The position numbers and the translations under genes were made by a program. A stretch of DNA of 64,000 bases from positions 62,001 to 126,000 of the forward strand of contig JAEUWP010000330.1 of NCBI GenBank assembly GCA_018524725.1. The letters run 5' to 3'. Below are positions 24,746 to 34,398 of the stretch, piece by piece (within the stretch, counting starts at the first letter, position 1; each line of letters starts with the position of its first letter). Under the pieces are notes generated by a model. The model searched no databases, was not told where the DNA came from, and was given only the letters and a program-made list of their open reading frames with translations. Source of the DNA: Podaxis mareebaensis (Eukaryota; Basidiomycota; Agaricomycetes; Agaricales; Agaricaceae).

Positions 24746-26171
24746 ATGCAGGGCAAGCAACATTTTGTGACGAGAGCAAACCCCTGGGAAGAGCCGATCA
24801 CATTAACCAAGGCCACATTCCCGCCAATCATCGCCGCCATTCTGGTGCGTTTTCCTCCCCGTAATCATTGGCACTCCAGGCGCTGATCGGCATACTATTG
24901 TTACAAGGGGGAAACTTTAGTCTATGGTCAGCTACATCATAAGTTTGAGGGTATATGTCACCTACTAATGGGATAACGAACAGGCATCCACGTCGTCCTA
25001 TTTGCTGTAAGCTCGGCGGTTTTACTCAGGAAGGGCGGACGACTACAGATCGTATCCTTTTGCGCTACGAGCGTCATGTTCGGGCTAGCAACAGCGGACA
25101 TTGGTGTTTCGTACAACGCGTTATTAAACTATACCAGTGAGATTATGGAGGGAGACAGCCGCATCTTGTTGGAAAAGATATACCCTAAATTTTTGATACA
25201 CCTGGTGAATAAGTGAGTTCGTTACCTATGATAGCGGTATAGCAATAGGCTGATGATGGGGTTGAAGCCTGATAGCAGATATACTACTTGTGCGTCGCTT
25301 TTCGGCCTTGGTAGTTGCGATCGCGTGCTCATTTCGAGGCAGATTACGCGTTGCTATATCGTCTGGAGTTATAATAAGGTTATAGGTTTCGGAGCTGGTT
25401 TGCTGTTATTGGTGGGAACAGGTGCGTTTGTGGCATGCGAGTCTATGCGCAGCGTTTGAATCGGATGGCCCAGTCCTTGGCTTCCTTAGCGAGGCAACGC
25501 CTGGACCGGAATTCAAGTTCCTGATAGGACCCTATATACTCACAGTCTTTGGCCTTAATATCACCTTGACACTACTAACAGGTGAGGAATGTGATGTCCA
25601 TATAGCCGAGTACTTGGGCTGACGAAAGGACGAACGGGTAGCTTGGAGGATTTGGTGGATTGCACGAGAGGTTAGCAGAATCATGGGGCGAAAAGTTGTC
25701 GCGCAGTTCAACCTGGCCGTTGGAATCTTGTAAGTGAACGTTGAATTTGCAAGGCAAATGCAGGGCTTAGTATGGCAATAGGCTCGAGTCTGGATTCATC
25801 TACAGCTGCTCTATCATCATGGTGCTCGCCTTGTCGCCGACGCCCTACTTAGTGGGTGCTTTTGCATGACTGTATGCGCAAGTTTTCATGTGCCTTAAGC
25901 TCGTAGCTGCGGCTATAAGTACTCGTATAGTTGTAAGTGAACACCCGATGATGCTACGCGGAGATGAGACTAACCCAATGTATAGTGCATCATGCCTATT
26001 TTTATTGTTGTGCACGTAGCGTTAGGACGAGGGACGCAGGATATAGACACGAGCGTGAGCTGGGCACGTTCGCGGAGCAATGAGGTGCAGTTGAGTACAG
26101 CAATCCGATTTCGGACGAGCCCATCGCGGGACTCGAGTGAGATTGTCGTAGAAAATAGAAATCAAAGTTGA
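24746..26171 (+). CDS. Seven-helix membrane protein C (tandem paralogue)
   Basis: Third tandem paralogue. Ten exons: 24746-24844, 24908-24926, 24984-25212, 25268-25289, 25343-25421, 25453-25581, 25642-25729, 25782-25851, 25900-25932 and 25986-26171. They give 317 aa in one frame. Exon 2 has 19 nt and exon 4 has 22 nt. Landmarks corresponding to A and B are HLVNNLIADILL, TRCYIVWSYNK, TAWRIWWIAREVSR, ILLESGFIYSCSIIMVLAL and IMPIFIVVHVALGRGT. The C-terminal tail is Ser/Arg-rich. The exon phases are the same as in A and B. The 3' end is 59 bp from the stop codon of the convergent NDUFA2 gene. As with its sisters, no function can be assigned. Confidence 0.76.
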
Positions 26172-26230
26172 TTGTGATTAAATGAGGGTGATCACGGGAC
26201 AACACACCAGAACAGCAGGAAGAATAGCGA

Positions 26231-26637
26231 CTATGAGGATCCCAGCAACTGCACTACTTTGCTCTCTACATCCTTCGCAGACAGACCATCCAGCTCAACA
26301 TGCCTTTCCACACCCCGTTCTAACGGAGAAATGCGGGTTAGTGAGGTCGCCGTAAGTCGAAACAGTTTCAACGCACCAAAACGTGCAAACGCGCGTGCAG
26401 GCGTGCCTTGGGCCTCTCGGATGAGGACAGGGAGATCTGGGTTGTGCTGTTTAATGGTATTGTAGCGCGCAAGGACGAACTCGCTGCGAAACAATTAAAA
26501 CACTACGTGAGCACGAGGCAGGGTGGTGATGCAACAGAGAGGACGGACCGTGTGCCAGCAGAGGCAGCCCCGGACTGGGAGAAAAGGAACCTGATTTCTC
26601 TGAGAGCAGGCGAGAGAGCCTTGGTGAACGACGACAT
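26231..26637 (-). CDS. NDUFA2: NADH:ubiquinone oxidoreductase subunit NDUFA2 (B8/10.5 kDa)
   Basis: Accessory subunit of mitochondrial complex I with a thioredoxin-like (L51/S25/CI-B8) fold. Minus-strand exons 26637-26549, 26483-26377 and 26319-26231 give 94 aa, the normal size. The sequence starts MSSFTKALSPALREIRFLF, then REFVLARYNTIKQHNPDLPV, LIREAQGTPARAFARF and ERGVERHVELDGLSAKDVE. The REFV...Y..IK..NP.LP.LIRE pattern is the family signature. The second intron (26320-26376) is 57 nt, has no in-frame stop and is easily missed; splicing gives FARFERGVERH, as in homologues. The start is 155 bp from the divergent RGS gene. Confidence 0.92.
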
Positions 26638-26792
26638 GGCTGCAGAGCTTGGGTCTGTCGAGAGTGCAAGACCGGACAGGAATACCCAGTTTAGCTTACG
26701 TAAGCTGTTGCCACCAGTCCTTTGTTGACTTTCTCAGCCTCTCCTTACCTCTGCCCTCACCGTCATCCACAGCGACCACCGTGACAAGCATC
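26638..26792. promoter_or_regulatory. Short bidirectional promoter between NDUFA2 and the RGS gene
   Basis: Only 155 bp separate the two divergent start codons. The segment has pyrimidine-rich blocks and no clear TATA box. Both genes must share it. Confidence 0.55.
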
Positions 26793-28137
26793 ATGGACGA
26801 CGAGAAGCGCCAACAAGATGAATGGGCCAACAGCCGCAAGCACCGTCTCCCCACCTTCACCGAAGTTCTGTCGCGTAGAACACGGCCGCCCGTCGATCTC
26901 TTCATGTTCTAGTACGCCCTACATCTAAATCTCATCATCGACGTCACTGATCGCGCTCTACAGTCTCTTCCTACAACGTGAGGGTGCGGAGGACATCCTT
27001 GACTTCTGGCTTGACGTTCAACAACATGAAAACCTTTGCCGAGCCTACTTCAAGGATGTTCGCAAGTCTGGTCGCACGATCAAGGAGGACTGGCCTCAGT
27101 ACTGGGAGTATGCTCGCAGAAGGGGATCCATCTATGGCACAGTAGTGGGTCTCAACCCGGACACGAAACGCAGCACCGCGAGTACGGCAGAGGCGTTCCC
27201 CGAGCAAGACAGACGCAACCTTTCTGCTGTGGGAAATTCTGATGATAGAGAGTTTGGTCGTCGTTCAACAAGTCCTCGACCACCCGAAAGCCGCAGTGCA
27301 GCAGCCTCGCCCGATGAGAATCCCCCTCGTTCGACCACCCCCTTTTCCCTCTCCGGCCGTACGCCAACCCTCTTCAACCTGAAACGCGCGTCTAGAGCCC
27401 CTACTATCATTCCCCGTTCATCTGCCATAACCCGCATGGACCTCGTCGCCTCTGCAGAGCGTATCTTTTATCGATATCTTTCACCGGCTGGTAATCCCGT
27501 CGACTCTCAGGAGAACCACGAGATCTATCTTCCCCCTGCACTCCGGATACACAGTTTCCCTCTTAGTAGCCAACATGAACCTAAGTCGCAGGCTGAGCTT
27601 AGCATGATGGCCCAAATCCCTGATTTGTTCCATGCCCAGAAGGAGTATTGTTTCCGCGCGATGGAACAGGATGCGTTCCCTCGCTTCCTTCGTTCCAAGG
27701 CGTTCGGCAACCTGACACCAATTTCCGCCCTCGTGCGCCTCGTTCTCGGTCTCATCATCCTCTGGATCGGATTGGCCACTGCCTTCTCGCTCGTATTCCT
27801 TGATGTACATCCGAAGTCGAAACGCTTTTTCGTGAGTATCAGATTCTCCTCGAAACCCTGAACGCGTCACGTCCTCGTGTACTTACTTAATATATTCCAG
27901 CTCTTCATTCCATTTTCGCTTGCCGTCCTTTTCCTCGTCTCGCATCAATATGAACTGGATCCCATCCTCGTGTTCTTCGGGCAATCCGAGACAACACCCT
28001 TCCGAACCCTGACTATTCGCGAGCCGTACGTCCGGAATTTGCTCCTGGGACGTGCAGTGTGGGTTACCATCGTTGTCGCGATCATCGTCACGGCGTTGAC
28101 GCTCCTCTTCTGGGCCGTTCCCGGGCATCGCCTATAA
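26793..28137 (+). CDS. RAX1: RGS-domain membrane protein, Rax1-like
   Basis: Exons 26793-26911, 26964-27831 and 27901-28137 give 407 aa. The N-terminal RGS-type fold runs from about residue 18 (LPTFTEVLSRRTRPPVDLF, then YLFLQREGAEDILDFWLDVQ) and is split by a Ser/Pro/Arg-rich insert of roughly 90 residues. The second RGS part holds RIFYRYLSPAG, DLFHAQKEYCFRAMEQDAFP and RFLRSKAFGNLTP. It is followed by membrane helices: LVRLVLGLIILWIGLATAFS, SLVFLDV, FLFIPFSLAVLFLVS and VWVTIVVAIIVTALTLLFW. RGS followed by C-terminal helices is the layout of yeast Rax1, a bud-site selection protein. GAP activity on a G-alpha is not implied. The in-frame insert makes this longer than a bare RGS protein. It shares a short promoter with NDUFA2. 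Confidence 0.82.
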
Positions 28138-28975
28138 TGGGTACAACACCCCGCTGGTAACGACAACATTTGGCTTCGCTGGTTCTTGCTTTGGCTCGTG
28201 TTCTTTTTTTGGCTGGAAATGGAAGAATGAGATAATTGTAAATGATATTACCCTACTGTGCTCCCGTGGTCCTCGCTCCCTTTCCTGCCCCTTCCCTCCC
28301 TCTCCTCTACCTTGTCTCTATTTGCCCTGCCTGTCCTGACCTTTATGACCTTGATTTATGAATGAATCCCACCCCTTATTATCGATCTTTTTTCGTCCTA
28401 ATGAACCCACTTCTTTGTGCCTATATACTTATTCTGTTCCTCGACACTTGTCGTTTTTCCATGGTTCTCCTGGCGTTCGTTAGAGAGTGTTTTGGTGTTG
28501 TGTTATGACCTTTTTGTCTGTTTAGTCGTCCTTAGCTTTAGGATACCCTCCCTCGACTATTCACCTTCCCCTTCCCAATCCAAGCATATTATAGGTACAT
28601 GCCCCTCAATCGCGTTTTGGTGACTTCAGTTCTGCGTTCGTAAGTACGCACGGGAATAATCTTATTAGTGTGTGCTAAGTATGTGTTGTGCTCAGTATGC
28701 CTGCTCGAAATTATGACTTTATGGTGATTTTGGGTCTGGGTGTGGGGCGGAAGCCAGTCATTGGATACAGGTGCTGATGATCGTCGTCAACATATCGGGA
28801 ACCATTTCTTCCGCTCTCTAATCACGTCCAGGCTTTCACCATATATGCCTATTTCATCTCATCCAATGACTCCAACTCCTTTTCTTCTTAAGTCTCGACC
28901 TGGCCTGCCGCCTCCGTTCTCACCTTTATCTCTCTCTCCTCGCCCATTCATCGCACCTCGACTGACTGAAACACC
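28138..28975. other. Intergenic, no gene seen
   Basis: About 840 bp. Very pyrimidine-rich on the plus strand (CCTTCCCTCCCTCTCC type tracts at 28,270-28,330 and again upstream of 28,976), consistent with a 3' UTR followed by a CT-rich fungal promoter. Confidence 0.45.
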
Positions 28976-30653
28976 ATGACTCCTGAAAAGAAATCGAGAT
29001 GGATCCCAGGCCGACACCCATCACCTGGTGATTCGCCGATCGCAGATGCCATCCGGCAACGACGGGGAGAGAGGGGTATCACTGCACTTGATGCTGCGTT
29101 GTTACATGTACCTCCTGCAGCGGAGGGCTGGAACACGCTTTTGGGCGCCGTGAGGACTAAAGGGGCGTTAAGTGGGGATGTGCGAGAGTTGATGGTGAGT
29201 ATCGACCGTATTGCTCATCTTGGTTTTTGGTAAATAAATTGGTTGTTTTGTTTGTAGATTTTGAGAGTCGCTGCGATTAATGGAGCGGCGTATGAGTGGG
29301 TTCACCATGAGCCTGTTGGACGTCAGCACGGGCTCAATGACGCGCAGTTGTTCATTATTAGGGATGTTACGACCCCCCTCCCTCCTGCGCAAGGTATCTT
29401 GAGCCCGTTACAAACTGCCGCTTTGGCATTTGCAGATGCCAGTACCAGGAACGTTACTATCTCACAACAAACCTCGGAATCTTTGAGAACTGAATTGAGA
29501 CGATGGGTGTTGAAAGAGACGAGTGGGTTGAGTGAAGATGAAGCGAAAGCGAAGACAGATGATTTATTCGTCGAGGCTGGGTTGGTCGTTGCGACGTATA
29601 ACATGGTTTCGAGGTTCCTTGTTGCAATGGACGTTGCGGGGTTTTCTGAGGACCCTGTACCCTGGCCTGTGGAACGCGAGGAAGTGAGCACACAACCAAC
29701 CTCCCTTGAGTAGCATATATTGACCAGGGTTGAACATACAGCACTTCGTTCCTATCCCGGCGGAATCCCCGACCCATACAATCCACACTATAACCCTCAA
29801 AGTTTCAGATTCGGCGCCATGGATTGCATTCGCCAATTCTCTCCTTACGGACTTCACACTCTGGTCACTAATTGTTCCATACTTCCTCTCAAAAGAGTAC
29901 AACATCATACTACTCTCCCAACGCGGGCACGGCCAATCCACTCTTCCCATCTCCTCCACAACTGAAGACCCACGTCCAGTAACAATCCCTCTCCTCGCAT
30001 CCGACATCCACACCATCCTCACACACCTCCAAATCTCCACACCACTCAAATCTCTAATCGGAGTCTCCCAAGGAGGTGCGACGGCACTTGCTTTTGCCAC
30101 ACTCTACGGTTCTGCTGCAACGCAAAGTGTTATTGTATGTGATACTGCCCCGTGCACGCCTGCAGGCAACAAAGCCGCATGGGAAGAACGTATTCAGTTG
30201 GTTGGTGGAGACCAATTGTCCGGCATGAAGAAGCTTGCGGACATTACAGTTCCGAGATGGTTCCCTCCCGGATCCAAAGTCTCTCCCCAGGGCCCACAGA
30301 GCACCCAAAATGAAGGACATAAACGCGCAGAATGGATCAAGGGTCTGATAAATGGAACTAAAGTTGAAGGCTTCGAGGCAGGTGCACGGGCGTTGGGCGA
30401 TTACGATACCATCTCCTTAGGAGTCTTGGACAGTAACGTGGAGAACGTTTTGCTCCTTGCGGGGAGCTTGGACGGAGGCGGGAAGGTCGGTCAGTCGCTA
30501 CAACAGTTTGAGTCAGTGTGGAACGAAAAGAGGAAGAGTCAGGGGAAGAAAGAAGTCGAGTTTGTTTTAGTTGAGGGGTCTGGGCATCTGCCTATGGTGG
30601 ATGAGCCTGAAGCGTTCTGGAAGGCTGTGTCAGAGTTTTTGTCCAAATTCTGA
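28976..30653 (+). CDS. Carboxymuconolactone decarboxylase-alpha/beta hydrolase fusion
   Basis: Exons 28976-29194, 29258-29683 and 29742-30653, all phase 0, give 518 aa. Residues about 1-215 are an AhpD-like/carboxymuconolactone decarboxylase (CMD) domain: LRVAAINGAAYEWVHHEPV, then the GLNDAQLFIIRD helix. Residues about 220-518 are an alpha/beta hydrolase like 3-oxoadipate enol-lactonase: LLSQRGHGQS, the nucleophile elbow GVSQGGATALA, a late Asp (SLDGGG) and the catalytic His in EGSGHLPMVDEPEAF. The 58-nt intron between the domains has a GTGAGC donor and CAG acceptor, and a stop lies inside it, so splicing makes one chain. In bacteria the same two activities act in sequence in the beta-ketoadipate pathway and are fused as PcaL, but with the hydrolase first. 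Whether this enzyme acts in that pathway is an inference. Confidence 0.82.
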
Positions 30654-31741
30654 GTATGTATGTATTGTGCTTAGATGGCAGAAGACAGGAGACAGGAGAC
30701 AGGAGCGAAAGAATCAGAGCAGCTTTGCGCCAGTATATCGTGTATCATTCGTGAAATTAGCCGATTCAAGCGCAACTTATCGCGTATGTCGCGCCTATCA
30801 TTAAGAAATGATCTTCCCTCCACACTTGCCCAGGAAGAGAAATTAGCGCCGAGAATGTGGCAATGATATCATGGCCTTGTCGAAGCGGCGGGCGGGCAAG
30901 CGAGTCATCATGAACCCATGTGGACAAGTGAACAAATCCATTTGGACTATCGCCCGCAACCAAAAAAAAAAATCACAAGTGTCAATACATACAAGTTTAA
31001 AATTGTAGCGTATTCAAATACCCGAGGCCGTAAGCTCTAAAGACCAGCATTCTGTAGTCCTTGTGCGCAAACTGTCGACGACAATGGAGACATCTATCAC
31101 AAGAAAGCGATTGAGTTTTTGCACATAGGCGCGGTTATCAAGCAGCCTAAAAACGGGACATGATAGAAATCGGGATGAAGGCGACTGGCAGAGCGTGGCA
31201 GACGATGCCAAGAGCCAATTGGGGCTGATAATTTTGTTGTTGCTTTTGTTTGAACCTCGCGCCACGCCACAATGTTCCATTACAAATGCCATTTGCACGG
31301 TCGAGTCCTCGGAGATATCGCTTAAAAAGCGAGAGGGGTACAATATGTTACGCCCTCGGATAACAAGACAAGCAAGAGGTCATAGATACTGGATGGACGT
31401 AAGTAGATGGGTGTATCATTTTTGTTCGTGTTGTAGGTTCGCGGATGGTGGGATGGTGCCATGATGAAACAATGATACCGAGCGAAGATACGATGGAGTC
31501 ATGAGTGAGCAACCGTCGTTGTGGGTAGTCTATGGACCTATCGGCGACGGCGTACTCGAGGTTCTTCATGCTCCAACGGCTTTCCAAACGAGCTCGTATT
31601 CTTAGAACTGGTGGGGACGGCAAATGGATCGCGATGCATGAGATGTACGGCATTGGTTGCAAACTTGTAGGGGTCAAGACAAGAAGATGATGATCTGATG
31701 AATAAAGCGGATCGGTTCGGGTTCGAATTCGAAGCTTCATT
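30654..31741. other. Intergenic, no gene seen
   Basis: About 1.1 kb between convergent genes. It holds a short GACAGGA-type tandem repeat near 30,683-30,705 and an A11 run near 30,962. No supported coding frame. Confidence 0.45.
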
Positions 31742-32689
31742 TCATTGGGCTGGGTTATCGGTCCCTGCGGGAGTGTTTCCTGCACCACTACCGGTGGAGG
31801 AAAACAAACCGGGAGACTGACCTGCTGGATTGACGAGTTCACCTTCGATGTGGGCTTGGTCCTGATCCTCATCCGAACTCTCTTCGTCGTCGTTGTCCTT
31901 TCCATCTTCCATGATCGCGTCATCCTGATGGTGAGGGTCTTCACTGGCGTCGGGAACACCTGCGGACCCTGCGCGGCCGAATCTGGGATCCCACTCGAGT
32001 TCTTCTGGCTCCTCGACCTCCACCTCGACTCGTTGTTTCCATTCATATCTTTCACGGAGCATGGTGACGGCGCGTATGGCTCGATCGACGCGTTGATCAT
32101 GTGCCGCTCTGATCTCGGCGCACTCCCTCAATACGTCCTCGTATTCTGGTTTCTTAGGCTGGACATGGATGCCATACCCGAATCCGTTTGTAGGCGCAGG
32201 CGGAGGAGCACCGAGTACGCCGAGCGAGCCCCTCGTGCTCATATGTTCGGCCAACCGCCTAACGGTCTCGTTCTCCATTTTCAACACATCTAAGGTCTGC
32301 TGGTTGCGCAGCAGAGGAGCCGCCTCTGTGTCAAGTTCTTGTTCGGTCATAGGACCCATTGGATGGATAGCTATGCGCTCATAGATATTGTGTTGGGTTG
32401 TAGGACCACCGATGTATGTGGGGCGGATGGTTTGTGTTGCGAGGAGGGCGGTGGAAAAGTTGAGGGTCTGGGAAAGGAGGATGTTGTACTTTGAGAGTAT
32501 GTCTGGCCAGGGAGGCATTGCGGCGAGATCGTTGTTTTTGATTGTCCAAGCAAGAGCATTGATAGATTCTATGATCTGAGTTGCTTTGAACTTGAGAGAC
32601 TCTAGTTGGGGGATGGGGAGCGATGCTGGGACAAGAGTTGGCGGAGGGATGGGTTCTGCATGCTGCTGGGCTGGATTTGATACACTCAT
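31742..32689 (-). CDS. MED8: Mediator complex subunit 8
   Basis: Nuclear subunit of the Mediator head module, linking activators to RNA polymerase II. One uninterrupted exon of 315 codons, unusual for this intron-rich window. The N-terminal half has the MED8 pattern: PQLESLKFKATQIIESINAL, then MPPWPDILSKYNILLSQTLN and a hydrophobic FSTALLATQ helix. A conserved QTLDVLKMENETVRRLAEHM region and the YEDVLRECAEIRAAHDQRVD helix follow. The C-terminal 90 residues are acidic and disordered (runs of Asp/Glu such as EVEVEEPEELEWDP and DNDDEESSDEDQDQ). The start at 32689 is the first ATG of the open frame and the following residues are Gln/Pro-rich. Confidence 0.85.
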   Translation of the reverse strand: MSVSNPAQQHAEPIPPPTLVPASLPIPQLESLKFKATQIIESINALAWTIKNNDLAAMPPWPDILSKYNILLSQTLNFSTALLATQTIRPTYIGGPTTQHNIYERIAIHPMGPMTEQELDTEAAPLLRNQQTLDVLKMENETVRRLAEHMSTRGSLGVLGAPPPAPTNGFGYGIHVQPKKPEYEDVLRECAEIRAAHDQRVDRAIRAVTMLRERYEWKQRVEVEVEEPEELEWDPRFGRAGSAGVPDASEDPHHQDDAIMEDGKDNDDEESSDEDQDQAHIEGELVNPAGQSPGLFSSTGSGAGNTPAGTDNPAQ

Positions 32690-34398
32690 AATTGTGTTCC
32701 CTGAGGGTTATGTGAGGATACAAGATGTGTGTGACTGTGCCTGCAAGTGTGCCAAGGGGCCATCAGGAACGCAACCCGCCGCTGTGGCTGCTGTGACTTG
32801 GACTGCCCACTCGGCCCGCCCGTCCCGAATCAGCAGGATCAAACATATACAAATTCTGTGTCTTCTCCGACTAACCCAAATATTGTTTGTATTGATTCAT
32901 GACGCAAGCCCTGTTGACAGCTGTGTTATTTTATCTCTTTCCTCCCGGCTTCCTGCACCTTCCTAAAGATCGTTAACAACGGCAACGCCTCCTCTGTTGC
33001 AGCATGGCACCAATGACGGACACGTGTGCTTGCGGGCTGCGCCCAGTTCTCCGGAGGTAGCAACCACTGACATCATACTGGTATCTTCTTCATCAATGAA
33101 CTTCAGTTTGACTCTCTTGAAAATCAGCGTCAGTTAAAGTTTACCCGGTCCTGCTTACTTTAGCAGTTTTTATTCGATGAGCGCTGGAAGTCCCCGTGCA
33201 ATCGATTTCATCGTGTGGACCGACTCGGATGCGTGGCGACGGCCAGCTTTATGAAAACACTTGGTCTTGTCCTCCTCAGCTCTCCTACTAGCACGTGAAT
33301 GACCTAACCAAAGGGTGGCCTTCTAGCATGCAACTTTATTTCTCTTCCACGCTTGCTTTGATATTGCATGACGAATGGATCCCTGTGTCGTCATGCCTCC
33401 ATGCGTCCATCAAACGAAGTTCAAGTCAGTTTTTTGACAATCGTTGACAAGATATTATCATCTATACGGTCGATCAGTTATGAGTACTGTCAGTGACTGT
33501 CAAAGCCCAGAATACTGATCAGGGAGGTAAAGTCTGGGAGAGACCCTTAGCAAATGCTTTGGTGCCGCCCCTTTACGACTTCTCTGATGTTCTATGATCC
33601 CCGCAGGGGAGCGGATGATTTGAACAGGCGAACGAAATTTCCACACAAAGCACTTGTTTCCGCATCCGACCTAGCGTTCTGGTTCGCTGATCTAAATTTA
33701 AAGCCTCTTAAACACCTTCTGAACCGTTTTCTTCTCCCGTGAAGAGGCAGCTTCCACGGGTTCCGCCAGAATTAGAACGAGTATGAGCGAATTGGAAGAT
33801 ATCGTATCTGGACTTTTCGATCAGCACCTTCTGGCGTGTCCGAGAATTTTCAGCTCGTTATCTTGTTCTCAACATTGCAACGTTGTTGATGAGCGATGGG
33901 CCATCTTGAGGTCCGGCTTCTTTTCTGGGCATGAGTTTCCCCGGCAGTAAGCCGGATGATGCTGATCCCACTTAGGCGATTGAACCAAACACTGATCTGG
34001 TACGGCCCTTTGCAGGGAACCCTGGGAGACCATCCAGTTCACTGGCTGCATCGCCCTCCTGGCCCAACCCAAAGGTATTGCCAACAAACTCCGCCTACCC
34101 ACCTGGTTACACTTTTTCATTCACTTACCACTTTCGTAGCTCCGTGATGTTATTTTCGGGACAATCAATGGAAAGTGGCCACTGCGTCAATGGTCCCTTC
34201 TTCATGTCTAATACTCCATTTTGATGTTACCCGAGTTTGTTCACCCCGAAGAACCCTTTGCGTGTAACCTGGACAGGTCCTCATATACTCCATTACAAAA
34301 CCCCGATCGTTTTCCCAACACCCTGGTTATCTGCCTCGTCCTCTCCCCCTTTCCTACGTTCTTCCTCCTTCCTACGAGGTATCAAGCCTTACATCCTG
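32690..34398. other. Long intergenic region between MED8 and the P450
   Basis: About 1.7 kb holding the promoters of two divergent genes. No open frame longer than about 125 codons and none with splice support. TATATACTCC at 34,284 is a possible TATA-like element about 115 bp before the P450 start. Confidence 0.4.

Noticed and set aside
30683..30705. Short GACAGGA-type tandem repeat as a regulatory or CRISPR-like array
   Set aside because: Only three units in the 3' flank of a gene, without spacers; a simple repeat.
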